Origin: CAYOEZ01 sp964402955 | GTDB lineage: Bacteria; Chloroflexota; DTOL01; DAOUCN01 | Reading direction: 5' to 3' | NCBI GenBank assembly: GCA_964402955.1 | Contig: CAYOEZ010000058.1 | Location: 1 to 22,418 of the forward strand | DNA: 22,418 nt | Translations under genes and position numbers: made by a program | Shown here: positions 6,887 to 14,835 of the stretch, one piece after another | Position numbering within the stretch: position 1 is the stretch's first letter | Layout of the letters: each line of letters opens with the position of its first letter | Notes under the pieces: model-generated | What the model saw: the letters and a program-made list of their open reading frames with translations, nothing else | Databases searched by the model: none | Told to the model about the DNA's origin: nothing

Positions 6887-8305
6887 ATGCCCAGTGTCGT
6901 AAAGTTTGGCACCGACGGCTGGCGAGGAGTCATCGCCGAAGACTTCACGTTTGACAATGTGCGCCTCTGCGCTCAGGGCGTCGCTCAATACCTGCTGGAC
7001 ACAGGTAAAGCCGCGCCCGGCCTGGTCGTGGGCCACGATACCCGCTTCGCCTCGGAGCATTTCGCCGCCGCGGCCGCCGAAGTGATGGCGGGCAACGGTA
7101 TTAAGACACTGCTCGTCGACAGGGCCACGCCAACGCCCGTCATTTCGTACGCCATCCTGGCGCACAAGACAGCCGGCGCCATCAACATCACGGCCAGCCA
7201 CAACCCGCCCACCGACAACGGCTTCAAGGTGCGCTCCGAATACGCGGGCGCCGCCGCGCCTGAAACGCTGGTCGAGATCGAAAAACGCATCAACCAGAAC
7301 CCGACCATCCGGCGCATGGCTAAGGCTGAGGCCATCGAGAAGGGTATGATCACGTTCTTTGATCCTGCGCCGCCCTACCTGGCCCATCTCAAAGACATGA
7401 TTGACGTCGAACCGATCCGCCAGGCGTCATTCAACGTCTCCGTCGACTCCATGTGGGGCGCCGGCATCGGCTGGCTCAAGGGTATCCTCAAGGGCGGCAA
7501 GCTGAACATTGCCGAAATCCATGCTGCGCGCAATCCCTCGTTCCCCGGCATGCGCCGGCCCGAGCCAATTGCCGCCAACCTGCGTGGTCTCTCTGCCTCG
7601 GTGCGCGGCCGCAAAGCAGACGTGGGCCTTGCAACCGACGGCGACGCCGACCGCGTCGGCCTGGTCGACGAGCATGGTGTGTTCGTCAACCAATTGCAGG
7701 CGTATGCCCTCCTGGCCTATTACCTGCTCGAAGTGCGCCAGTGGCGCGGCGCTATCGTCAAGGCGCTCTCCACCACCTCGATGCTCGAAAAACTGGGCAA
7801 GATCTACGACGTCCCCGTCTATGAGACCGGCGTCGGCTTCAAGTACGTTGCGCCCAAGATGCTCGAGACCAACGCCATGATCGGCGGCGAGGAGTCCGGC
7901 GGATACGCCTTCCGCGGGCACATGCCAGAGCGCGATGGCATCCTGGCGTCGCTCTTCATCCTCGACCTGATGCGCCACACCGGCAAAACGCCATCGCAGC
8001 TCGTGCAGCACATCTTCAGCCTGGTCGGCCCCCACTACTATGACCGGCTGGATACGACCTTCCCACTCGCACAGCGCGCCCAGATCACGCAGCGCATGCT
8101 GGCCAACCCGCCCGCCGTCATCGACGGGGCAAAGGTCGTGCGCGTGCAGACAGACGACGGCTTCAAGTACCACCTGGCCGATGGCTCGTGGCTGCTCATT
8201 CGCTTCTCCGGCACTGAGCCGATCATGCGCATCTACACCGAAACCAACGCCACTGAGCGCGTCTGGCGCATCATCAACGAAGGCCGCAAGCTCGTCGGAG
8301 TGTAG
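6887..8305 (+). CDS. manB: Phosphomannomutase/phosphoglucomutase
   Basis: A 472-residue alpha-D-phosphohexomutase. All four family motifs are present. The phosphoserine loop TASHNP is at residues 102-107 with catalytic Ser104, and the metal loop DGDADR is at 251-256. The sugar-specificity loop GGEESGG is at 333-339, and the phosphate-binding RFSGTEP is at 439-445. The gene lies after rmd-manC-gmd, so conversion of mannose-6-phosphate to mannose-1-phosphate is the likely role; glucose phosphates may also be substrates. The ATG at 6887 follows GGGAG at 6876-6880. The longer in-frame start at 6833 would lie inside the fold-back repeat and is rejected. Confidence 0.88.
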   Translation: MPSVVKFGTDGWRGVIAEDFTFDNVRLCAQGVAQYLLDTGKAAPGLVVGHDTRFASEHFAAAAAEVMAGNGIKTLLVDRATPTPVISYAILAHKTAGAINITASHNPPTDNGFKVRSEYAGAAAPETLVEIEKRINQNPTIRRMAKAEAIEKGMITFFDPAPPYLAHLKDMIDVEPIRQASFNVSVDSMWGAGIGWLKGILKGGKLNIAEIHAARNPSFPGMRRPEPIAANLRGLSASVRGRKADVGLATDGDADRVGLVDEHGVFVNQLQAYALLAYYLLEVRQWRGAIVKALSTTSMLEKLGKIYDVPVYETGVGFKYVAPKMLETNAMIGGEESGGYAFRGHMPERDGILASLFILDLMRHTGKTPSQLVQHIFSLVGPHYYDRLDTTFPLAQRAQITQRMLANPPAVIDGAKVVRVQTDDGFKYHLADGSWLLIRFSGTEPIMRIYTETNATERVWRIINEGRKLVGV

Positions 8306-8341
8306 CAGCCTGTCGGAGGGCCAATGCCGGAGGTCAATTCT

Positions 8342-8442
8342 ACCGCAGAGACGCAGAGAGAGCCTGCCCCGCTGTATCGGGCATCGCCGAGAAAGAGCAC
8401 AGAAAACCATCAAAACCTCTGCGTACTCTGCGTCTCTGCGGT
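8342..8442. repeat. 101-bp intergenic element with perfect 17-bp inverted ends
   Basis: ACCGCAGAGACGCAGAG (8342-8358) and CTCTGCGTCTCTGCGGT (8426-8442) are exact reverse complements. The right half also contains a second copy of CTCTGCGTA. The ORFs that cross it are low-complexity and not believed. The element ends 29 bases before the NUDIX start, so it lies in that gene's upstream region. Repeats with these ends are, from memory, scattered in many Chloroflexota genomes. Confidence 0.75.
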
Positions 8443-8471
8443 GAGACAACTCTCCCCGCTAGAGGTCACAC

Positions 8472-8975
8472 GTGAACCTTTCTTACGTCTACTGTCCGCG
8501 CTGCGCCGGTCGCATGGTCGAACAACAGACAGAGGGCAGAATACGCCCGGTCTGCTCGGAGTGCGGCCTGGTCATCTACCGTAACCCCAGGGTCGCGGCC
8601 GGCGTCATCCCGGTTTGCGACGGCAAGATCGCGCTCGTGCGCCGTGCCATGAATCCGAGCAAGGGCCTGTGGGTCTTCCCCGGCGGCTACGTTGACGCGG
8701 GCGAATGCGTGGAGGATGCAGCGCGCCGCGAGGTATGGGAGGAAACAGGGCTAACCGTACGCCTGGAGCGCATGCTCGGCGTCTATTCGCGACAGGGCGC
8801 TGATGTCGTGCTCATCGTCTACGCTGGCCAGGTCATCGACGGAGCGCTCTGCGCGGGCGACGAGGAGATGGAAGCCGCCTGGTTTCGCCCCGACGAACTC
8901 CCCCCCGCCGATCAACTTGGCTTCTGGAGCACGATTCAGGCCATCTCCGACTGGAAGAAAGCGGCTGCGCTGTAG
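8472..8975 (+). CDS. NUDIX hydrolase with N-terminal zinc ribbon
   Basis: A 167-residue protein. A zinc ribbon with cysteines at residues 8, 11, 28 and 31 precedes a complete NUDIX box at about 72-94, containing GE, the REVWEE core and a final TG. The layout resembles NudC-like and related zinc-ribbon NUDIX enzymes that hydrolyse nucleoside diphosphate derivatives (NADH, ADP-ribose, sugar nucleotides). The substrate cannot be told from sequence. The GTG at 8472 is used, with AGAGGT upstream. Standing after the GDP-sugar genes, it might act on nucleotide sugars, but the inverted repeat between them argues against a tight operon. Confidence 0.82.
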   Translation: MNLSYVYCPRCAGRMVEQQTEGRIRPVCSECGLVIYRNPRVAAGVIPVCDGKIALVRRAMNPSKGLWVFPGGYVDAGECVEDAARREVWEETGLTVRLERMLGVYSRQGADVVLIVYAGQVIDGALCAGDEEMEAAWFRPDELPPADQLGFWSTIQAISDWKKAAAL

Positions 8976-9037
8976 GTGTAGGCCAGGCAAGCAGCGGACG
9001 CGGCGTATCTGTGCACAGTTACAGCCAAACCGATCGC

Positions 9038-9067
9038 TTGCGCAACAGACGGCCTTTGTGGTAAAAT
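9038..9067 (+). promoter_or_regulatory. Promoter with long leader for the HD-GYP gene
   Basis: TTGCGC at 9038-9043 and TAAAAT at 9062-9067 are separated by 18 bp. Transcription would begin near 9074, leaving a leader of about 470 nt before the ATG at 9544. Confidence 0.45.
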
Positions 9068-9209
9068 GACGCTGGCTGTTCTTCACGCGTGCTGGAAGTG
9101 CGGCCGGCTTCTCGCAGGTAGACAACACGTGAGAGGCCTTGCGGTATTGTTGAGGGTGGCGCGCTCTGCCCCTGACAATACTGTAACGATGGGTGACTCC
9201 GCCGTTGTC

Positions 9210-9281
9210 GTCGTCACTGACCGTGATGACGGTTGGGAATCCCTTCGCCGCCGTTGACCCGCGCCGCGGGTTGAGCGAAGG
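9210..9281 (+). promoter_or_regulatory. Structured leader with nested hairpins upstream of the HD-GYP gene
   Basis: The 568-bp stretch 8976-9543 has no convincing gene. Within it, GTCGTCAC (9210-9217) pairs with GTGATGAC (9223-9230) around a 5-base loop. Then CCTTCGC (9242-9248) pairs with GCGAAGG (9275-9281), enclosing ACCCGC (9257-9262) and GCGGGT (9266-9271). It does not fit the cyclic-di-GMP, TPP or cobalamin riboswitch patterns I know. Gene-regulatory function is inferred only from position and folding. Confidence 0.4.
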
Positions 9282-9543
9282 TGAGGCAAGATGGAACAGC
9301 GCACTTTGTGGCTGGCAGCCTTAGATCCCCATCCATTACTCGGGTGCGCAGCCCCGCGTGGTCCCGCGTTCCTCGCTTTTCCCTTGATGCTATCTTCTCA
9401 TCTCGTCTCTGCTTACGACCGGCCGCTCAAAAAACAGCGCCCTGCCTGCACCCCCATTGGCGTCGCGCCGTGTCTGCCGGCTGAGCAACTGACTCAGCGC
9501 GTTTCGACAGGTCATCCACGTACAAATCCAGGAAGGAAGCCCC

Positions 9544-12519
9544 ATGCGTAAACTCATTCTGCCCCCTATATTTCCAGATGCGGAACGCACCCAGGCTGTA
9601 CGGATGGTCTATGCGGTGTTGTGTGCAACCATGCTGGCAGGGACTGCCTTCTATGCCATCATGCTGTTTGTCCTGCCGCACAACGTCACACGCTGGCTCC
9701 TGATCATCGCAGCCATCGATGGCGCGGGGCTATCTGCGCTGGCGTTGGCACGGGGTGGGCGCATGCGATCCGCCAACATCGTCATGTTCAGCGTCTACTG
9801 GACGATTATTACCGTGCTGTCCTTGACGTCGGGGGGTATCCACGCTTCCGCTGCCACCATCTATCTTATTCTTGTCTTCGCCGTCGGTCTGTTGATGGGC
9901 GAAAAGGCCGGCGTCGTTGCCGGCATTCTCTGCAGCCTGACGGGACTGGCCATGCTCGTGGCTGAGCTGACAGGCGTCTTGCCCGCCTCTGTTGTCGCGC
10001 ATTCCCCGCTGTCCCTCTGGCTGAATCTCACTGCCCTCATTGCAATGGTCATGACCTTGCAATTTGTCGCCATGCGCCGCGTCGGCGCGGCGCTGCAGCA
10101 AGCGCGCCGGGAACTGGCCGACCGGCAGCGAGCAGAGGACGCGTTGCGCGACAGTGAGCTGCGCCTGCGCTCGGTTATCGACGCCGCGCCCCTCGGCGCA
10201 CACTCCTATGAACTACAGGCAGATGGGCGACTGGTGTTCACGGGCGCCAATCAGTCCGCCAGCAAGATACTGGGCATGGATCACCAACCGCTCATCGGCA
10301 AGACCGTCGAGGAAGCATTTCCGGGCCTGGTGGCAAGCGATCTCCCTGACGCATACCGCCAAGTCGCTGCACATGGGCAGCGCTTTGACGCCGAACAGGT
10401 GACGTACGATATGAACGGCATCAGCGGCATTTTTGAAGTAAGCGCAATCCAGACCGGTAGCAACCGTGTGGCAGTTTTCTTCCGTGACATCGCCGAGCGC
10501 AAGGCGATGGAGCAGACGCTGCGCGAGAGTGAAGAACGCTTCCGTGTGACGTTCGAGCGGGCGCCTGCGGGTATGCTCATCCAGTTGCCCAACGGGTACT
10601 TTACCATGGTCAACCAGATGTGTTGCGACATTCTGGGCTACTCGCGTGAGGAAATGCTCAGGCTGACGGTGGCAGACATTACCCATGAGGACACGCGCAA
10701 CGAGGATGTTGAGATGGTGCGCCGCCTGTTCGATGGCGAGGTCTCAACCGCCAAGAAAGACAAGCGTTACCTGCGCAAGGATGGCTCGTCTGTTTGGTGC
10801 AACGTCAACGTGTCGACTGTGAGAGACGCCTCTGGTACACCCTGCTATGCTGTTGTGGTGATCCAGGATATTAGTGAGCGCAAACGGGCAGAGGAGCGTC
10901 TGCGTACCCTCGACGAAATCTCATTGGCGCTCAGCCAGAACGTCATGAGCTATCGTGATGAATTGGACTATGTCGCGAAACGTGCGGCAGAGGTAGTCGG
11001 CGACGGCTGTGTGATCACACTGCTTTCCGATGATGGGCAGTGGTTGCATTCTGTTACATCCTACCACACCGACCCCGAAGCCATGGTCTTCATGCGCAGT
11101 TTGTTTGCCTCGCAGTCGTATGCCATCAACGGGAGCGGTGTAGCCGCGCGCGTGTTACGAACCGGGCAACCCGTGCTCCTCGCAGATATGACTGCAGAGC
11201 AGGCACAGACGCTGATCAATTCAGAATCGCGCCCCTATCAGGAGCGCTTCGGTATTCGTAGCCTGCTGATGGCGCCCCTTCGTGTGGGCGGCGAGGTCAT
11301 CGGAACGATGGGGCTGGTGTCGGGCGCGTCGGGACGCCGGTACACGGCAGAGGATCAGCGCTTTCTTCAGGAATTGGCCGCCCGCGCCGCACAAGCTGTG
11401 CACAATGCCCGCCTTTACCAGGCGGCACAACGGCGCATGAGCAATCTGCAATCGCTGCACACGATCGATGCAGCCATCGCGGGCAGTCTCGACCTGCATT
11501 TGACACTCAATATTGCGCTTGAGCAAGTTGTCACGCAGTTGGGCGTCGATGCCGCTGACGTCTTGTTGCTCAACCGGCACCAGGGGGTTCTGGAGGTCGT
11601 GGCCAGCCGCGGTTTCCGCAGCAACGAGTCGGCGCGCTCACGCGTGCGTCTGGGGCAAGCTCCCGCCGGACAGGTCGCGTTGGAACGACAAGCCGTGCAC
11701 ATCTCAGATATGGCAGCGGCGTCGGCGCAGTCCGCCCAGTCTCGCATCTTCTCGAGAGAGAACTTTGTCACATATTCGGGCGTTCCGCTTGTCAGCAAGG
11801 GAGAAGTTCTGGGCGTTTTAGAGGTTTTCCATCGCGCTGCGTTTGATGGCGGCCCGGAATGGGTGCAGTTCCTGGAGACGCTGGCGGCGCAGGTCGCCAT
11901 TGCGGTCGATAATGCCCAGATGTTCACCGGTTTGCAGCGCTCGAACTTGGATCTCACGTTCGCCTATGACACAACTATCGAGGGGTGGTCGCAGGCCCTT
12001 GACTTGCGTGACAAAGAGACCGAAGGCCACAGCCAACGGGTAACAAGTATGACCGTGGACCTGGCGCGCGCCATGGGCGTCGGTGAAGGTGAGCTTGTGC
12101 ATATCCGGCGCGGTGCATTGCTGCACGACATCGGTAAGATGGGCGTCCCCGACAACATTTTGCTCAAGCCCGGCCCGTTGACGGAAGAGGAGTGGGTCTG
12201 CATGCGCCAGCACCCGCAACATGCCTATAACCTGCTCTCACCAATCGTCTACCTGCGCCTGTCGCTCGACATCCCCCATGCGCATCACGAGAAGTGGGAT
12301 GGGACAGGCTATCCGCTGGGACTGAAAGGCGAACAGATACCTCTTGCGGCCCGCCTCTTTGCCGTTGCCGATGTGTATGATGCACTGCTGTCCGATCGTC
12401 CTTACCGCCCGGCGTGGACCCGAGAACAGGCGCTGGCGCACATGGAGTCACTGGCAGGCATACATTTTGATCCCCAGGTTGTCAAGGTATTTCTTCAGTC
12501 AGATCTGTTCAAGGGGTAA
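9544..12519 (+). CDS. Membrane PAS-PAS-GAF-GAF sensor with C-terminal HD-GYP phosphodiesterase domain
   Basis: A 991-residue signalling protein. About six membrane helices span residues 20-180, followed by a short coiled linker. Two PAS domains lie at about 200-315 and 325-440, each followed by the usual DI(A/S)ERK linker. Two GAF domains lie at about 455-625 and 640-790. The HD-GYP domain (about 805-990) is intact: EGHSQRV, LLHDIGKMGVPD near 860, and HHEKWDGTGYP near 914-924. Intact HD-GYP domains hydrolyse cyclic di-GMP, so this is probably a membrane-bound, ligand-regulated cyclic-di-GMP phosphodiesterase. There is no GGDEF or kinase domain. ATG 9544 follows AGGAAGGAAG. The long leader and the lack of a co-transcribed response regulator suggest a stand-alone gene. 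Confidence 0.9.
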   Translation: MRKLILPPIFPDAERTQAVRMVYAVLCATMLAGTAFYAIMLFVLPHNVTRWLLIIAAIDGAGLSALALARGGRMRSANIVMFSVYWTIITVLSLTSGGIHASAATIYLILVFAVGLLMGEKAGVVAGILCSLTGLAMLVAELTGVLPASVVAHSPLSLWLNLTALIAMVMTLQFVAMRRVGAALQQARRELADRQRAEDALRDSELRLRSVIDAAPLGAHSYELQADGRLVFTGANQSASKILGMDHQPLIGKTVEEAFPGLVASDLPDAYRQVAAHGQRFDAEQVTYDMNGISGIFEVSAIQTGSNRVAVFFRDIAERKAMEQTLRESEERFRVTFERAPAGMLIQLPNGYFTMVNQMCCDILGYSREEMLRLTVADITHEDTRNEDVEMVRRLFDGEVSTAKKDKRYLRKDGSSVWCNVNVSTVRDASGTPCYAVVVIQDISERKRAEERLRTLDEISLALSQNVMSYRDELDYVAKRAAEVVGDGCVITLLSDDGQWLHSVTSYHTDPEAMVFMRSLFASQSYAINGSGVAARVLRTGQPVLLADMTAEQAQTLINSESRPYQERFGIRSLLMAPLRVGGEVIGTMGLVSGASGRRYTAEDQRFLQELAARAAQAVHNARLYQAAQRRMSNLQSLHTIDAAIAGSLDLHLTLNIALEQVVTQLGVDAADVLLLNRHQGVLEVVASRGFRSNESARSRVRLGQAPAGQVALERQAVHISDMAAASAQSAQSRIFSRENFVTYSGVPLVSKGEVLGVLEVFHRAAFDGGPEWVQFLETLAAQVAIAVDNAQMFTGLQRSNLDLTFAYDTTIEGWSQALDLRDKETEGHSQRVTSMTVDLARAMGVGEGELVHIRRGALLHDIGKMGVPDNILLKPGPLTEEEWVCMRQHPQHAYNLLSPIVYLRLSLDIPHAHHEKWDGTGYPLGLKGEQIPLAARLFAVADVYDALLSDRPYRPAWTREQALAHMESLAGIHFDPQVVKVFLQSDLFKG

Positions 12520-12525
12520 GGGGCA

Positions 12526-12554
12526 TTGTGCGCGCGATTCCAACATGATATAGT
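12526..12554 (+). promoter_or_regulatory. Candidate promoter for the VanZ-like gene
   Basis: TTGTGC at 12526-12531 and TATAGT at 12549-12554 are separated by 17 bp, directly after the HD-GYP gene and 42 bases before the VanZ start. Confidence 0.4.
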
Positions 12555-12596
12555 ATGGGGGAGAGAGACTGCCGATAGACAATTGTGGAGAGACAC

Positions 12597-12977
12597 ATGA
12601 AGTGGCTAACGCTGGCCTGCGCGATCCTCATCGCCGCCATTGTGATCACTGCTGACAAGGGCCAATTGCCTGGCTTCATCACTGCTCTCTATGCTTTCCC
12701 CGCCGGCGACAAAGTGGGGCACGCCGCCCTCTTCGGAGTCCTCGCGTTTGTGCTCAACCTGAGCCTGCCGTTGGCCCCGGCCGATCGGCCCTGGCTCAGC
12801 CTCGTCCTTGCTACCCTCGTCCTGGCCGCTATCGTTGCCGGCGAGGAGTTCTCGCAGTCTTTCTTTGCTGACCGCCGCGCCTCGTGGGTCGATCTTGCCA
12901 GCAGCTACGCAGGAATTACCCTATTTGCCTGTTTGGCCTGGGCCGTCCGGCGCAAGAGCGACAAGGCTGCCATCTGA
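12597..12977 (+). CDS. VanZ-like membrane protein
   Basis: A 126-residue protein with three to four membrane helices. It shows the VanZ-family pattern: DKVGHAALFGVLAF in the second helix and GEEFSQSFFADRRASWVDLASSYAG before the last helix. VanZ relatives confer low-level teicoplanin resistance in enterococci, but most family members are uncharacterised. The ATG at 12597 follows GGAGAG; an earlier TTG at 12585 is less likely. The MFS gene starts 27 bases later, so the two probably share a transcript. Confidence 0.75.
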   Translation: MKWLTLACAILIAAIVITADKGQLPGFITALYAFPAGDKVGHAALFGVLAFVLNLSLPLAPADRPWLSLVLATLVLAAIVAGEEFSQSFFADRRASWVDLASSYAGITLFACLAWAVRRKSDKAAI

Positions 12978-13004
12978 TACCATACTGGAACGAGGAGATT
13001 GCAC

Positions 13005-14174
13005 GTGCGCGACATGTTCAGGGACAACCGGCGCTTGCTCTTGTTTGTCATACTCTCTAATTTTCTGCTCAACGTTGGTTTTCAGGTCTGGCAAACGCTT
13101 TTCAATAATTTCGCGGTCGAGGAGATCGGCGCTGGCCCGGCCGCCATTGGGCTGATCCAGTCCGTCCGCGAAGTTCCCGGCGTGCTCGGCTTCGTGCTCG
13201 GCTTCATCGCACTCTTCATGTCTGAGGTGCGCATCATGAGCTTGAGCATCATCATGTTAGGCGCAGGCATGCTCTTGAGCGCCCAGGCCCACAGCGTACC
13301 ATTTCTGATGTTCACTACGTTACTGATGAGCTTTGGTTTCCACTTCTTCATGCCCAGCAGCAACGCCGTTATGCTGATGGTCACAAAGACCGAAGACACC
13401 CCCCGCATGCTGGGCAACCTGGGCAGCCTGGGGTCGCTGGCCGCCGTGCTCGGCACCGCCATCGTCTACCTCTTTGCGGCCAGCCTGGGCTATCGCAACC
13501 TCTTTGCCGGCACTGGCATTGCGGTGATCGCAGGCGGGGTTTTGCTGTTACCGTGGGGCGGCGGCCATCACGGCCTGCCCGTCGGGCGCACGGTGATTCT
13601 GCGCCGCAAGTACTGGCTCTTCTATGCACTCTCCTTCCTTCTGGGCAGTCGCCGCCACATATTTACGACGTTCGCCATCTACCTCTTCGTCCGCGAGTAT
13701 CACGTAACGATACAAACGACGGCGCTGCTCTTTCTCGTCAACAGCATCGTCAATGTCCTGACCCTGCGCCTGACGGGCCAGTTGGTCGGCAAGATCGGTG
13801 AACGGATGGCGCTGGTCATCACCTTTGGCTCACTGGCGCTCGTTTTTCTCGGCTATGCCTATGTGACGATTCTGCCGGTGTTGTTCCTTCTGTTCGTCAT
13901 TGATAACGTTTTCTTCGGTTTCAACATAGCGCTCACCACATACTTCCAGAAAATCGCAGTGACACAGGAAGAAATCACCAGCAACCTGTCGGTTGAGCAG
14001 GCTATCAACCATATCGCTGCGATCATCGTTCCGGTTGTGGGGGGCACAGTCTGGGCAGTGTATGGCTCACAGATGCCGTTCCTGTTCGGCGTTGGCATTG
14101 TGCTGGCCGGGCTGGTCCTGGCCTTACGCATCCGCGTCGATCCCCGGATCGCGCCTGCGCTTGTAAGCAAGTGA
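13005..14174 (+). CDS. Major facilitator superfamily transporter
   Basis: A 389-residue protein with about 12 hydrophobic segments, in two halves joined by a loop near residues 185-205 (GGGHHGLPVGRTVILRRKYW). The first helices contain NFLLNVGFQVWQTLFNNFAVEEIG, with the usual pseudo-repeat in the second half. GTG 13005 is preferred because GAGGAG (12992-12997) is about 7 bases upstream; TTG 12999 would be too close. The substrate is unknown. A nitroreductase starts 22 bases after its stop, which suggests VanZ-MFS-nitroreductase as one transcript. Confidence 0.85.
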   Translation: MRDMFRDNRRLLLFVILSNFLLNVGFQVWQTLFNNFAVEEIGAGPAAIGLIQSVREVPGVLGFVLGFIALFMSEVRIMSLSIIMLGAGMLLSAQAHSVPFLMFTTLLMSFGFHFFMPSSNAVMLMVTKTEDTPRMLGNLGSLGSLAAVLGTAIVYLFAASLGYRNLFAGTGIAVIAGGVLLLPWGGGHHGLPVGRTVILRRKYWLFYALSFLLGSRRHIFTTFAIYLFVREYHVTIQTTALLFLVNSIVNVLTLRLTGQLVGKIGERMALVITFGSLALVFLGYAYVTILPVLFLLFVIDNVFFGFNIALTTYFQKIAVTQEEITSNLSVEQAINHIAAIIVPVVGGTVWAVYGSQMPFLFGVGIVLAGLVLALRIRVDPRIAPALVSK

Positions 14175-14196
14175 GAGAAGCATAAGGAGGGTTACC

Positions 14197-14718
14197 ATGA
14201 ACGCGATCGAGACCATTCTGGAACGACGCAGTATTCGTAGCTATAGACCTGAGCCGATTCCAGACGCCGATCTGCGCGCTATCCTGGAGGCGGGCCGGCA
14301 AGCGCCATCAGCAGCCAATCGCCAGCCCTGGCATTTCATCGTGGTTGGCGATCCCGAGCAGAAGCAGACGATCGCCCACGCTTGTGGCGGGCAGATGTGG
14401 ATGGCTGACGCCGCCTACATCATCGTGGCGCTTGGGCTTCCTGCAGTCAGCGCCAAATGGTACAAGGTAGATGTCGCGATTGCGCTACAGAATATCGTTC
14501 TGGCCGCCTACAGCCTGGGCTACGGGACGTGTTGGATCGGCGACTTTGCGACCGATCGCCTGCGCGAAGTCTGCAGCATTCCTGCGGATCTCGACGTGGT
14601 TGCCTGTACGCCTCTGGGTGTGCCAGACGTCCGCCCCGCTGCCCGCTCGCGCAAGGAGTGGAGCGCTGTGTTCTCCGCTGATCGTTTCGGTCAGGCCATC
14701 GTTCTCGACAGCAAGTAG
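14197..14718 (+). CDS. Nitroreductase-family FMN oxidoreductase
   Basis: A 173-residue protein of the nitroreductase family. ERRSIRSY near the start (phosphate and FMN contacts), APSAANRQPWHF at about residues 36-47 and LAAYSLGYGTCWIG in the second half are characteristic. It is a short member, with the typical RKEWSAVF-like C-terminal segment. The expected activity is FMN-dependent two-electron reduction of quinones, nitro compounds or similar; the natural substrate is unknown. ATG 14197 follows AAGGAGGG. It is probably co-transcribed with the MFS gene just upstream. Confidence 0.85.
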   Translation: MNAIETILERRSIRSYRPEPIPDADLRAILEAGRQAPSAANRQPWHFIVVGDPEQKQTIAHACGGQMWMADAAYIIVALGLPAVSAKWYKVDVAIALQNIVLAAYSLGYGTCWIGDFATDRLREVCSIPADLDVVACTPLGVPDVRPAARSRKEWSAVFSADRFGQAIVLDSK

Positions 14719-14835
14719 CAGCGCCGCTGGCATGGGCTGAAACCGTCACATGCCCCTGCCAGGCCGTCTCCGCGCGGGGGATGAGGTGTTCTTACATGTG
14801 GCGATGGATCGCATCAACGTGCGTCAGGAGGTCAC

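Noticed and set aside
8342..8442. CRISPR-like repeat
   Set aside because: There are only two inverted arms, not evenly spaced direct repeats; no cas genes are in the window.
7427..8449. 340-codon open frame on the minus strand opposite the phosphomannomutase gene
   Set aside because: The sense gene carries all four mutase motifs, and the antisense frame begins inside the inverted repeat at 8342-8442.
9074..9543. Cyclic-di-GMP riboswitch in front of the HD-GYP gene
   Set aside because: The conserved core strings of the GEMM-type classes are not present; only generic stems are seen.
9291..9551. 86-codon frame in the HD-GYP leader with AAGGTGAGG upstream, overlapping the HD-GYP start by 8 bases
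   Set aside because: The ribosome site is plausible, but the peptide is low-complexity and shows no family or membrane pattern. A coupled leader peptide remains possible, but I would not annotate it.
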